Positions 1 through 11,797 are shown, counted from the stretch's first letter. The stretch is 64,000 nt of DNA from Conus ventricosus (GCA_018398815.1 CM031622.1:23529457-23593456); one strand, 5' to 3'. Numbers and translations are program-made. The notes: generated from the letters alone by a model not told the origin.

Positions 1-99
1 CACGAAGGGCAAAAAAAGACAAAAAATGAGGGGAAGGCCAAGGTCATTCACAAATTTATACAAGGTAATAAGGAAGTAGAGGATAAGAATAAGAAAATT

Positions 100-930
100 T
101 CCTTCATGTGTTGGAATGTCGAAGGTCTGCTGGAGAAATTGTCAGATCCTGATTTTTTTTAATTTATGCTTTTGACATCTGTTGTTTATCTGAGACATTC
201 ACTCTAAAACATTTTGATTTTGAGACAAAGTTCCAGGAATTTTTACATCTTTACTGTCCAGCCAGAAAATATACTAGAATGGGGAGCCCTTCTGGTGGAT
301 TGATAATGCTGATCAAGAAGGAGATATCTGGGTATGTTCAGTTGATCAATACTAATATAGAAAATGTATTATGTGTGAAGCTACAAAAAAAAAACACCTG
401 TTACAATGCGACAGAGACGTAATTTCTTGGTGTGTATGTACATCCGGTTGACAGTCATTATGCAGACAAGGATTATGATTGTACCATAGAAATGATAGAA
501 CAATATATTTGTACACAAATTGAACAAGGGAATGAATATTTATATATTATAGGAGGAGACTTAAATGCTCGTATTGGGGAATGGGGATTAAATATCGAGG
601 ATGAAAATGATATATTCGACAGAGAACAGAATGTGTGTGCACGTAAGTCAAAGGATAACATCATAAATGGATTCGGAAAAAGGCTCATCGAACTTTGCGC
701 AAGTTTTAATTTTAACTCCCCTGAATGGCTTAAATATGAAAAACTTTGACAGTTGATTCACATTCTTCTTGGAAAGAGGAAATAGTGCTATAGATTTCTA
801 TGTATGCTCCATAGAATTAATCGATAATGTTGACAGCTGTTTAGTGGATGAAAGAACTGAGTCTCATCATATGCCAATTAGAATGGAGCTTCTGAGCACA
901 GTGCAGGATATTCAGAAAGACAAACAAAAG
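100..930 (+). pseudogene. LINE A endonuclease domain (APE/EEP type), broken
   Basis: This is the nuclease that nicks target DNA for LINE insertion. Visible pieces in order are an N-terminal WNVEGL near 108, a CLSETF-like block near 185 that corresponds to the catalytic E motif, GGDLNAR near 552 (the D-x-N motif) and a terminal SAIDFY...ESHHMPI block around 784-880 holding the catalytic D and H. The pieces sit in different frames, for example the shift near 745-770, and there are in-frame stops, so no intact protein is made. These motif positions are typical of exonuclease-endonuclease-phosphatase family domains in non-LTR retrotransposons. Confidence 0.85.
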
Positions 931-1694
931 AGAACATTTACAAAGAGAATAAAATGGGACCCAGCCAAAGCACAAGTCTACATAAATTTCATGGAATCTG
1001 AAAGAGCACAAGCAACATTAGAACAAATCAAGGAGGAAATTGATCAAGATAAAGATACAAGTATAGATAAATTTAATCAATTACTGAAGAATGCTGGAGA
1101 ATGTATGAGCATAATATCTAGTTCAGGAGGGGACTATAACCACAAATGGGTGGTATGATAAAGTATGTAAGATGGAAAAGAAAGAAACAAGACAAGCACT
1201 GTGTAGACTTAATTTAATAGATAAAAAGAAAAAACCTATTAAATATGAAGAAAGAAAGGTAATATATGATAACAAACGAACTTCTTATCAAAAAATGATT
1301 AGAGGAAAGAAAAAACAATACAGGGAACAGGTATATGATACACTTATATTATGCAAAATCAGAAGGATAGCCAGAAATTCTAGAGTACACTAAAAAACAT
1401 TAGAAGAAAGAAAACTAAATTACCAGTTATTACATCGGAACAATGGAAAGAACATTTTGAAAGCATATTGAATCCCCAAATAACAGGAAGGCAAGGAGCT
1501 ATTGTAAGAGAAGAGCAAGTGAATATGGAAGAGATTCTAGTACAAGAGTTAGATGAGGAAATAACAGAACAGGAAGTAGGTTTAGCAATAAACAAACTGA
1601 AAACAGGAAAATCCCCAGGAATAGATGAAATCCCCAGAATTTCTAAAAACAATAGCTAGCAAAATAATACCATATCTAACTAAGTTATACAATA
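931..1694 (+). pseudogene. LINE A linker and N-terminal reverse transcriptase, truncated
   Basis: A lysine-rich linker follows the endonuclease (about 931-1400). At 1560-1640 there is a recognisable RT 'domain 0' with the sense ITEQEVGLAINKLKTGKSPG. Reading is lost at about 1660-1694, within the start of the RT fingers, where the sequence jumps to the post-palm region. The palm and FADD/YADD box are absent. A shifted frame change near 1170 adds to the damage. Confidence 0.8.
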
Positions 1695-1705
1695 AACGGT
1701 ATAAA

Positions 1706-2524
1706 TGTACTACAAAGACCAAGAACTAGAAGTAGCAAACAGTTATAAGTACCTAGTTTCACCTTGACAACTAAACTTTCAATAGACATTTCACTTTCTG
1801 AATATAATGCAGGTAGAGCGAAAGGCAAAATTATGAATAATGAAAATATGTATAGTTTAGACATATAGATAATGGCTATTTACTTTAAACTGTTGACACT
1901 CAGTTAACCCTTACTCTTATATGTAGCAGAGCATGGTCTAACTAGATACAAACAAAGAAATATACACTTGTCGCCTGTAAAATATGGGTGTGGGCAAGAA
2001 AACCCAATAATTTAATATATGGAGAGTTGGGTAGATACCCTATATGCATAGATAGCACAATAAGGGCGATTAGGTATTGGTTTAAGATTATAAAAATGGA
2101 ACCAAACAGACTCCCCAAACAAGCATATGAAAGAGAAAAGACCGAAATAAATAAAACTCAAAATTGGGCATTAGAATTAAAACACTGTTTAGACATATAT
2201 GGCTTTTCAGAAGTATGGCTAAATGAATGGGTAGGAGATGAGAACAGATTTATTTCAGTATTAAAACAAAGAATGATTGATTGTCACAAGCAGAACTGGC
2301 ATGATAAAATAGAAAGTAGCAAACGTTTTAATACTTACCGCTCTTTCAAATCCGTACACCATACTGAAAAATACTTTTACGACATCACGATAGCGAAATT
2401 TAGAAAAGCACCAACCAGACTACGTTTAGGGGTAAACGAATTACACATAAACAAAAAGTTCACAGACAAGGATGCAATTACAACATGTCCTTTTTGTCCA
2501 AGATGTCACAAAAGGTCATTTTAA
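1706..2524 (+). pseudogene. LINE A post-RT (thumb and C-terminal) region
   Basis: The start of this block reads ELEVANSYKYLG-like in a broken frame, then LTTKLSIDISLSEYNAG, as found just after the palm in many LINEs. It continues in a 178-codon open stretch (1988-2524) with NLIYGELGRYP and an incomplete cysteine motif CPFCPRC at its very end. The stretch is open but is only a remnant of the C-terminal domain; it has no start context of its own. Confidence 0.75.
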
Positions 2525-4062
2525 GTTTTAAACTCGAAAACAAACTTTTTTTTTCCATTTTTCATGTCGATGCATTTAAGCAAATAGCCTTTTTTGTTAT
2601 CAATTAGGTCTATGTCATATCTGAACACTTCTGAACACAATGTTAGAGACAAAAATTATCAAAATTAATTGATAAATAATCATGATATATATTTTGCTGT
2701 TTTAAAATTATTTTTAAAGCAACAAGAAGTTTGCTATTAATTGTTTTTGTTCATGTTGTATGCTTAATTTATGTCAGAGAGTTTTATATTAAATGTGGGC
2801 TAACACCCTTATCATTTTCGCTTTGCTTTTGTGTGGACTGACATGGTACAATGTCAAGGCACAACTGGTACATTTTGAAAACCCGGTCCCAGAAAATGGA
2901 CCACTTGATGTGTTTTGATTTTTTACCATGGCTCCCAACATATTTCTTTTTATACAATACAATTATGTATGGCCATAGGCTGTCATATCCTCTTTTATTT
3001 GAAACCTATTTTAGAACAATATAGTTTAAAACAAGACCAAGAGTCGGCTTTATGCTTAGGGGGGACAATTTCCAAGCCTTTACCCTATATATACCTATAT
3101 TTATTATGTTTATAAGGAAGAACGTACTAGGAAGCATTTATGTGTAATTAAGATAGAATTCTGCATGTATGTACTGTCAGGGAAGAATGTTTTGTTGCAG
3201 TCATGGTAAATTTTGTTCTAACTATATAAAATTGTTTTTTCTTGTTGCATACTCATGTGAATAGGCTGATGGCCTCACATTGAAGTCACGAGTCTCTCTC
3301 TCTCTCTCCCTCTTTCTCTGTATAAGAAAGTCTACTCTATTGAACTAAAACAATTACTTGCAAACGAAAATGTGCATATTACAAGAGATATTGCTATGTG
3401 CATTTATTATGCATTGAAAAAAAAGAAGAGAACTCGCATCCCACACAGTATGAATAATTAGTTACCCTCATAAATTTGCATTATCAGTACATCGAAAAAT
3501 ATACTGTTGTCGTCATTTCTCTTTTTCCTCTTTATGTGTGCACTGCACCTCACATTGTTATAGGCGGGAGGCCTGACACATGACAATTGTGTTCAATTGT
3601 TCAACTGTATAAGAAAGTCTGTCTGGAGCACATCACAAAAGAAAAATTAGAAGTGAAATAAATAGTTGGAAGGAAAAAAAAGGAAGACAGAAAACATGTT
3701 CAACGCAAGCCTTTTGTATTCAAAACAAACATCGTGGATTAACGTGCAGTCAGATAGGCCTGAGGCCGTTTTCAGGTTGGTGATGAAGTTTGCTGCGTTT
3801 GCCGACTACAAGCACCGTCAAACACGCTTGAAAAACACCCACACGGTACACTGATGCATTGGATTAGTTCAGAACATGTACTCAGATGTTCAAACCTTCA
3901 GTAATCTGACGTTGGATGTTTTCGGTTGAACGAGGATGGAAAGAATGGTTTCTTTGTTTGAGAATCTCGCCACATCCTCAGCCATCAAACGAACCCCTAA
4001 GTTATGCATGCATGAAATTATCTATGCCTGCATGTGTCTGTAATGCAGTGTATTCGTTTTCA
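2525..4062. other. AT-rich stretch without a recognisable gene; probable LINE 3' tails
   Basis: Two similar segments, about 3260-3335 and 3560-3622, both carry an AGGC..GGCCT-CACA-like block followed by GTATAAGAAAGTCT. They look like related 3' ends of retroelements. A short (TC)n run lies at about 3293-3317. The open stretches here are short, have no family resemblance and are not supported as genes. Confidence 0.45.
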
Positions 4063-5012
4063 GAAAAAAGAAAACCAAGCGTAGAAAGAGCTCAATTTAT
4101 AACAAAATACTGTTGGAAAGAAATGTATGCGGAACGATTTACTATGTCCATGAGCTCATATCGTGTACAGCAGAAACTAGATATGGCAGAAGCTTTTATA
4201 TATAGCGATGTGAATAAATCCCTTGACATGTTTAATCAGATTGTTAAAGAACAACCTGTCCATATGAAGAGAAAAATCTTGGTAGGTAAAAAAGCCAGAG
4301 AGAAGGAATGGTTCGATCAAGAATGTATACGGGCAAGACGTGGAGTACGAAGACTGCTGAGAAGGTTTAGAACAACATTGGATATTGATATTAGAAGCCA
4401 GTTTTGCATTGCAAGACGCGAGTATAAGAACCTAAATATAAAAAACAGAAAGATCATAACGAATCGTCAGTAAATGAATTGGCAAACTCTGTAAAAAGTC
4501 AAAAGAACTTCTGGGACACAATGCACAAGATCTCAAGATCTGGAACAGAAAATCCCAGTTTTTAAATGATATAGGCCTATGTATGAATGAATGGTTTGAT
4601 CTTTCAAAAGTGTTTTGGAAAAAGACGAAGAAAAGATAATTGATATCAACAACGTTGAAGACAATGAAGACAATGTGCTGGACAGGCCAATTTCGAGAGC
4701 AGAAGTTTTACTTGCCATTAGAAAGCTAAAGAATGGTAAGTCGGCTGGTCCAGATGGACTTATAACTGAGTTCCTCAAAAATTCTGGCGAATCAGTTGTT
4801 AATTTCCTGGTGTGAAAAGGAATTTTTCCGAAAAATTGGACAGAATCCGTAATCATTCCTTTATATAAGAAAGGTCATGTCAATGACGTTAACAATTATC
4901 GTGGTATTTCCTTATGTGACATTAGTAGCAAATTATACAGTTCAATTGTTAATAGCAGATTACAAGAATGGATTACCCAGAATGATATTACAGGTGAGTA
5001 CCAAGCCGGATT
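4063..5012 (+). mobile_element. Non-LTR retrotransposon fragment (LINE B)
   Basis: Linker plus the N-terminal half of a reverse transcriptase, of a different clade from LINE A. The linker carries KEWFDQEC and the arginine-rich block RARRGVRRLLRRF (about 4300-4370). After a frame change the RT begins with PISRAEVLLAIRKLKNGKS (4689-4745) and runs through NWTESVIIPLYKKG and NNYRGISLCDISSKLYSS to EYQAGF near 5010. It stops abruptly before the palm. Stops at 4471-4473 and 4813-4815 and frame changes show it is dead. Direction and domain order are clear. Confidence 0.85.
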
Positions 5013-5586
5013 TTTCATTATTGTATTTTCACTATCCTGTATTGGTTGACTGCTGTAGCCGACAGTGGCCCTGTTCCCCTTTCCTTCATCATTATTGTAT
5101 TTTCACTATCCTGTATTGCTGTATGTGTTCGTATCCGTCTCCTCCCTTTTCCTGCCAGACACCCACAGTGTGTTGAGCGTTACCTAGGCCTGAAGATTCC
5201 CTATATTATTGCATTGTACTGGTAATAAACATGAAAGTTATATACTGACCTTACTAAAAGATTGGGATGGTTTAAATGGTTTGCATATGAAACACCGCAG
5301 CCAGAGTTGCACAGTAAATGGCAAAATTTAACTGATTCTGGACAAAAAACATAAGGCGGGATGACCATGCTGATGGCACTCTGTCGCTCTTTATTGGCGG
5401 ATTTAAATATTTAGTTAGCGGGTTTACAAGTCTGACTTGGAAGCCATATGATTCATTTACTGCAATGGTTAAATTGCTGAAGTTCAAAGATTTGGGGTTA
5501 TAAAACGCTCCTACATTGTAAGTGGCACTTTCGTTATATTTAAAGGTTCCATTTTTAAACTAGTTTTTTTAAATAGTTATAAAAAA
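5013..5586. other. Unassigned stretch downstream of LINE B, with a short direct repeat
   Basis: A 28-base block beginning ATTATTGTATTTTCACTATC occurs twice, near 5019 and near 5090, about 71 bases apart. A TAATAAACATGAAAG end near 5222 looks like a retroelement 3' tail. From 5270 to 5586 a frame-broken stretch could be a decayed upstream part of the coding fragment that follows, but I do not recognise a domain in it. Confidence 0.35.
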
Positions 5587-6290
5587 ATGTACATCTATAT
5601 AACCAAACAAAACGAGCGTGTGTTCTTAACGTACCCAATTGTCAATTGGCGCGGGAGTTGTAGGATTGCCCTTAAAGAAATTGGCTTTAAAGTTTTGTGG
5701 GTTAACATATCTGAAAAAGCTCAGAATAACTGGATCAATATTAGTAACGAGGTGGGCAATCAAATAACTCATGTGCAAATACCTGATGGTTACTACAACT
5801 TTTGCTTTTTAAAAGAAGTACTTAGCGAATTTGGCATATTGTAAAAATTAACGAAGCAAACCTCAGTATTACTATACATTTTCCACTAGAAGAAAGAAGA
5901 GAGTACACTTTTCCTAGAGGCCTGGCTAAAATCTTAGGCTTTCACAGTAGTGACAGAGCTCATAGATTTAGTACAAGAGAAGATGTTTATCAATTTGAAG
6001 GTAATAAACCTTCTGATTTTCTCGTGAACCCAATGTTGTATGTCCATTTACTACAGTTAAAAACAGATGCTAATTTGTTTGATGGCTATCCGTCTACAGT
6101 TCTAAAGGTTTTGCCATCAACTAGGGTGGGGTTTTGCGATTATCGATTAATCTCAGTTGGAAAAAACAGTAATGGGCCTATAAATTCATTGGATGTAAAT
6201 GTAAAAATAACTAACCAAAATGGAGACCCGGTTATTTGTTCTGATTTATTAATGGTGCTGGAAGTAGAAAGGCAGACTGTTTGCCATTAG
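5587..6290 (+). pseudogene. Possible Maverick/adintovirus-type minor capsid (penton-like) protein remnant
   Basis: Two open segments in different frames (5587-5844 and 5841-6290) become one reading with a single one-base shift near 5842. The first has a beta-rich N-terminal region ending in a GYYNFCFLKEV-type block. The second has a FPRGLAKILGF block, a MLYVHL block followed by TVLKVLP, and an ending of the form INSLDV...DLLMVLEV. This succession (LGF; YVYCD-like; LLRVxP; FDxxxI; L.LEx) resembles the minor capsid jelly-roll protein of Maverick/Polinton elements and adintoviruses. The assignment is from memory of the family's pattern, not a search. No neighbouring polymerase B, integrase, ATPase or protease was seen, so this is an isolated old fragment. 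Confidence 0.35.
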
Positions 6291-7860
6291 ATTTTTTATG
6301 TCATAGGGTCTCAAGTTAGACCCAGGGGTGATCAGTAATGTGGCCAGATGCGAAGAGTTTTGCACTTTTTTATAATGATTTTTATGCTATGGAGAGAATG
6401 TAAATATCTATGTTCACGATCGCCAAATCTTATCTTGCACGTACGCCCCCCATTTTAAAGTAACGATTACGTCGATTTTTTCTGTTTTTGCATGTTAATT
6501 TTGTTTAGAAAACAGGTGTGTCATCAATGGCCGTGCCTCGGCACATGCATGCAATCGCATACACCCGCACACGAGACTGACCTTCCGGGCACAAACCGCA
6601 AATCTGACTTCAATCACACATAAAATCACTATAAAGATTTATGAATTTCTCCCCATGGTCCAACAACCTCTGCGGGGGTTTTATTTCTTTTTTTTTCTTT
6701 TTTCCAAAGTATTATTCAAGTTTATTAACCCTCTCATCAATCTTGCACGTCTATTTATGCCAATACATATGCTTTTTACTTTCCACTTTTTTCTTTTCAT
6801 TTGCGATATAAGGAAATCCTATCTGTGGTGGTCCATATATTGACTCATCCCAAAAGATTCAACATATTCATTTTTTTCTTTTCTCTCAGTTATACTGGAT
6901 TCCTCTCGGAAATCCTTCTCGGCCCACAGTGGATACCATTAAAGTCTTCCGGACACAGCGGATGGTAACCATAAACTTCTCCAGTACAACGGGGGCGGGG
7001 GTAACAAATAAAAATCATCCAAATACTGCGGGGTAATAAAAATCTTCCAAGATTAACTGGTCCATTAGACTCAGTCAGTATTTCCCCTGAACTGGGCGAC
7101 TGGGCTCTGCTTTTTGCATGTTTCAGGATCCCAATCCCCAATATTACGGTTCCTGTAATACAGACGACTTATGATAGAATTTTATATAAATGGTTACTCA
7201 CCGATTTTCATCGAACTTCGAACGAACCACCTACAAGATATGTGGATCAGGAGATTCAATTTCGATTCACAACAAAAGAATGCCGGAATTTTACAATTAA
7301 TCTAACTGGATCACAATCCACTTATCCTAAATGTACTTAGGTCTGGCTTCCATCCCAATTACCGAGCCTACATATTTCAGTTGGGGACTTAACCCCATGT
7401 CTAGGTCAAGCCTAGTTATAATTATAAATATTTGCTGTCTTCTATCACCCCCCCCCCCCCTGACAGCTCGACCAGGGCAGCAATGAATGACGATTTCTAA
7501 TCCAGTCGGCCTCAGCGGTTAACACCCTGAGTTCTCTCTCTTGTTTTCCTACTCCCAGGGACCGTATTCACTTTCAGTGACTCCTCTCACTGTTCTACCC
7601 AAAACTCTATAAAAATGGCCATTTCATTTAATCCTTTTATAGGCAACAATAACAACAACAAAAAATATTACATAACCAAACCATGGCATACACTGGGGCA
7701 TGATAAAACCCTAAGGTTGGGGGGGGGGGGGGGGGGGGGGGAGGCGGGATGTTTATTATTGGGTAAAAAGTGACATGAGAAGGACGTGATATGTTTGTGA
7801 TAAGGGGGGTTTTCGTGCAAAATAAGAGGGTGTTCTTTGAACATAGAATATTTACATTCT
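6291..7860. other. Non-coding stretch with homopolymer runs and a degenerate short repeat
   Basis: No gene is visible. At about 6915-7060 four to five degenerate ~30-base units recur, each ending in (A/G)TCTTCC or a variant, with a GGTAAC-like core. A C-run lies at 7448-7460 and a 23-base G-run at 7719-7741. The reverse-strand frame here that contains a proline run is only the G-run read backwards. Confidence 0.55.
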
Positions 7861-8118
7861 CTGAGATCAACCCTTCAGCCCCTTGGTGGCAGGCAGCAAA
7901 GTCTTGCCACTAAGCTGTTACAACGATGAACTCTGTAAACTGTCATTTGCAAGTGACGGTGTTGAACAGAAACAATTGCTGTGGTTCTTTGGGGAAAAAA
8001 CTGGTATGATTAGGAATAGAAACTTGGGGATACATTAAGTAGTGATTGTACTCCTGACTTCAATGGAGTAATGATGTTGTAGGAGGGAAAAGTGCATAGG
8101 AACAAATTGGTTTGTGAC

Positions 8119-9469
8119 TGTCTACTCGGGGTAGTCATGGAGGAAGGACTTAGCGCACAGCCAACACTCAAGCTTGCTTACAATTTCATATATCATGCAT
8201 CGTCACATCAAACCTCTAGTAAAGTCTTTAAATTACATAATCATAGAAAAACTCAATGGCGCTTGGAGTCACAAATAAAAGCATTCTCTCTTTCCTTGAA
8301 CTTCTCAAACATTTTATCTAAATCATCATATCTAACCCGGGTATAATAGACTTCCACTTTTTACCTGGCAGGTGTTCTTAAATATTTACGAAATCACTGT
8401 CTTTCCTTTTCTTCTTTTTTTTTTCTTTTCCCTGTCACATTCACATGCAACCAGTCACAAATCACAACTGCTGGCACTGGTCAGGGTTGGACCGCTGGCA
8501 TGATCAGGTTTGGTACTGCACGGCATGGTCAGTTTGACGCTGGCGTTGGTCAGGTTGGACTGTGACGAAAGTGGCGCATGCCAGGTATGAGGTCGAACCC
8601 CAGTTCAGATTGAACAGTGTGAATACCAGACATCGATCTGTTCTCTTTCTTTCTTCCTGCATTAACGCATGCACTCTCTCTCTCTATCTCTTTAGTCTGC
8701 TCTATCAAAATGGACATGGTTGCTTTTCTATTCTTTTTCTTTCTTTTTTTGTCTCTTCATCAGTTAGCAACTCTCTCTTCCAACAATCTCTCCTTAGTCC
8801 TTCCTCTGCAGGACTCTATTAGTGCTATTGCTTCAACTGGTTCTCGTTCGCTCCTCCTCTCCTCTCTTGCTTTCTTTCGTGCAGAGCACTCCCAGAACCT
8901 CGTTCCTCTCTCTCTCTGTTTTTCGTTTTTATCTCCTCCTTTCTCTCACTATCTCACTTTATTATCCTCACCTATGTGTCAAAGGGGTGTGTACCATTGG
9001 TCAGAATTTTTCGCTCGTACTGAGGTTCCCTCCCTCTTATTCCATTGGACGTTAAAATCGTCAAAGTCACATTTTACACGGCCTTGCTCTCTGTGGTGGT
9101 CAATGGGTCATTTAATTAATTAGCTTGATTTCACCCCCCCACACAATACCTTCCCCCTTCCTATTTCAACCGGCGACGTCTGATTTAACTGTCGGCGCTG
9201 GTCTGCAAATTGGCTGTCTCAGTCTGACCCAGGCGCCGAGACCCGTCTGGCCAGACCTATTGAGACGTCGGTCAACCACTTAGTCTGTCTGCTGGACGGT
9301 GCTGTCTCCGTGAGGACTAAAATAGCCTCTTCACTGTGCCTAATTGGCTGACGCGACACATGACGTCGTCTGCCTGGACACCAAATGTTTGAGTTGGAAC
9401 TTATGTCCAATTGAACGGGGCGGGTGACTGACCACGTTTTTGGGTTTTTTCCTTTTTTTGTCTGTGACA
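8119..9469 (-). repeat. LTR retrotransposon 1, left LTR (3' LTR in transcription sense)
   Basis: Begins TGTCTACTCGGG and ends TGACA, giving the usual TG...CA ends. It matches 13279-14639 along its length with many one-base indels. It holds a CT-rich tract (about 8670-8960) and four degenerate ~24-base units around CTGGCACTGGTCAGGTTGGA (about 8465-8565). Confidence 0.92.
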
Positions 9470-9479
9470 TTTCCCCCTT
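9470..9479 (-). promoter_or_regulatory. LTR element 1 polypurine tract
   Basis: The + strand reads TTTCCCCCTT directly after the left LTR, so the transcript strand has a purine run ending GGGGGAAA right before the LTR. This is the expected primer for plus-strand DNA synthesis and fixes the element's direction. Confidence 0.75.
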
Positions 9480-9959
9480 GCAGAAGACTATGCTCAGCAT
9501 TGTCTCAAAAAAACGGTAACAAAAAAAACAACAACCGAATTTGCTGACACCACAGCTACACGTGCAAGTTTTTGCAAAATTATTTACACAACGGTTTACA
9601 AATTATTAGCACGTATCACTCGTAAATATCACCCCAATGGGTTACATTGAGTGCGTTTTTGCATTTTTTTTTTAAAATTAAATTTTCTGATAACTCTGTG
9701 CGCACCTATGAAAATCCCCTACCTGCGGATTTGCCACATCTTCTCTTCACAACTATTATGAAAAGCACAATCTAACATGACCACGATCCATGACACCTCA
9801 CTGAGGAATCTCCATCCTCGCTTATCGCAAACAGTGCATTACTACACAAGCTACTGTATGCCCCAAAAACATAACTACATTTACGTGAACAAGTCTCACA
9901 AAGAAATATGAACCATAGCCAAATGGAATAAACCCCATATCCACTCAATCTCACTGTAA

Positions 9960-10570
9960 TCAACACATATTATTAACAAAGTAGCTATGCACCTGGATAT
10001 GACTGACTTCCTCCGAGTTGCAGCTTGCTAGACTACACGGTTTTAAATAGTCAGCTCCTACATACTGTCGACCTGGATGTACTGAACTCGATACCTGTAG
10101 GGCTGCAGCCTTTGCCCAGCGCAGCACCCTGCGTTTTTCAGCTGCGCCTCCTGCAGGAATTTGAGTGGTTTGATGATCAGTCTCTACCACGAAACTCTTT
10201 CCCATACAAGTATTTGTGCAATTTCTGCACGGCCCACACGCAGCCAACCACTCCTTCTCTCCCCGTTGCTCCCCTTCTTCACACTTCGTCAGTTTCCCTG
10301 CTAGCATACTTCACAGGAAACCCCGACCCCTTCGGCTTCGGGCCAACAATACTGCACTTACTCCCCCAAACCTATGCATCTGTACGCAACAAAAATGGTT
10401 TAGACATATCCGGTAGCTTCAAGATGGGACGGGAACCTAGTCTTTCTAGCATGTCTGCAGTGCTTGCTCTGCAGCGTCTGACCATCGACCACTGCCGGTT
10501 TCCGCCTTGACCAAATCACCGAGAGAACTCGTGATTGCTGCGAAATTTGGTACAAATCCTTCACCTCCAT
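9960..10570 (-). pseudogene. LTR element 1 reverse transcriptase end and RNase H, broken
   Basis: Immediately after the integrase C-terminus the frame reads GFVPNFAAITSSLGDLVK (about 10505-10558), the RT connection. Then come ERLGSRPILKLPDMSKPFLL and RTDA (about 10398-10460), the first RNase H aspartate, then a VKYASRE-like block and KSFVVETDHQ (about 10180-10210). An RVLRWA block and GRQYVGADYL (about 10030-10070) end the domain. The RT fingers and palm that should lie between the GPF module and this block are missing. Stops and frame changes are frequent. Confidence 0.83.
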
Positions 10571-10579
10571 CATGATTGT

Positions 10580-11177
10580 GCTGCGCCTATGTACTGAGTC
10601 TCGCGCTGAATATATTTGCGGAGCAAATTCGCATGGAAAAGTTTTGGTTTCCCATTCACATCAATTCGGTAATCCTTATCTACCTTTCCCAATGATGGTG
10701 AATGGTCCTTTCCAATGCATCAGCAGCTTGTTGTGATCCGTGGGAAGCAGTAACAGGACTTGATCTCCCGCCTTGGGGTTTGCTTCCCCCACCTTCCTGT
10801 CAAAATTGCTTTCTGCCCGACCCTAGCCTCCTGCAAATTTTCCCCTTGCAACCTTACATGTCTCATACCTGTGCCCACCTTTGGAACAGGGCGAGATTGG
10901 GGCCAATCAGATCAAAAACCCACTCTCCTGAAGGGTGTGTAAATAAAGGGGGCTTTTTAAGAGGGCCTTCCTCTTCCCCCTCTTGTGGCTGACCTTTGAC
11001 ACACATCACATGACATGCAGAAACGCTTTATGTCTGCCATTGCCCCTGGCCAGGTGAAAATCATCAAAGATTGGGTCGCTGTTTTGCCGGTGCCGAGATG
11101 ACCCACCATGAGGACTCTGCCCCCACGGGACTTGACATTTTGTCACGATAACATGCTGGTACCTCTAACTGAGTTTG
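10580..11177 (-). pseudogene. LTR element 1 integrase: zinc motif, start of core, GPF module; catalytic core deleted
   Basis: Reading leftward, the H-H-C-C zinc motif shows as VGHLGT... then FCMSCDVCQR (about 10985-11110). A FDLIGPNLA block (about 10892-10920) is the start of the catalytic core with the first aspartate. The rest of the D,D-35-E core is missing. The C-terminal module follows as GDQVLLLLPTDHNKLLMHWK then GPF (about 10695-10770) and VDKDYRIDVNGK...FHANLLRKY (10610-10685), with a one-base shift near 10683. Integrase sits between protease and the RNase H region, not after it, which is the important feature of this element. Confidence 0.85.
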
Positions 11178-11797
11178 TCACCTTACCTGTCTTCCCCTTG
11201 GTGAACACTCGGTACAACAACCCGCTTTTCCCCAGAAAATTTGTCTCCCCTCCTCTAACCACCTGTTTCTCTCCACCTCTTGCCAACCCCCAAAGACTTC
11301 ACGAGCGAGGGTCTTGTTCCTGCGCTGCCAAAAACTCATCAGGCGGAAACATCTATGCCTGACTTCCTTGCTGGAACGACTAACGGTTTTATCAACCTTT
11401 TCCTCCTTCTTGCTCCGTGTTTGAACTGCTCCCCCTGTAGCAGTCAACAACTCAGGATCCCCTGGATCCCTTGCACCGGGAAATTTTTCCCAAATGATCA
11501 AATCATAAAGGGGTTTCCCTCCATCACCAGCGCGGGAAAAAACTCGCCTGAGAAGAAAGGGGGTACGTACTTCTATCTTTGCCATGGGAACTCCCTCACG
11601 TGCCATCGATTAGAGTACAGGTCTGGATTTGCCCTGTCAAATCCCCTTCCTCGACCAGCGTTGTTCTTACTACACCACATAAAACAACCAGTGTCCCGTA
11701 ACACTTTCACCCTCTGCTGGCCAATCCACCCTTCTTCCACTGGTAATGAACCACTCAGCCTAGTGCCCCCATCCCTGACACTGACTGCTGTCCAGTG
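11178..11797 (-). pseudogene. pro: LTR element 1 protease and protease-integrase linker, broken
   Basis: The aspartic protease active site is read as VKVLRDTGC, with the DTG complement at 11687-11695. It is followed by LIDGT-like and KIEVRTPFL blocks and by YDLII...FPGARDPGDPE (about 11470-11520), a segment that ends the protease in many Ty3/gypsy elements. An EGRQIFWGKAG block (about 11222-11260) leads into integrase. The only long open stretch is 11178-11606; the DTG lies in another frame. No working polyprotein is possible. Confidence 0.8.

Larger units (their letters stand above)
1..2524 (+). mobile_element. Non-LTR retrotransposon (LINE A), internally deleted, left end outside the window
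   Basis: A degraded LINE reads along the + strand with many frameshifts and stops. Its order is an apurinic-type endonuclease (about 100-930), a basic linker (930-1400), the first part of a reverse transcriptase (1468-1690) and then, directly, the post-palm and C-terminal region (1706-2524). The RT palm with its catalytic aspartates is missing. The element can copy nothing in this state. Its upstream end is not in the window, so ORF1 cannot be judged. The clade is uncertain; the C-terminal wording (YGELGRYP, then a truncated CPFC zinc-like motif) fits LINE families common in invertebrates. Confidence 0.88.

Noticed and set aside
3666..3854. A 62-codon frame between two LINE fragments
   Set aside because: Short, with no start context or family resemblance.
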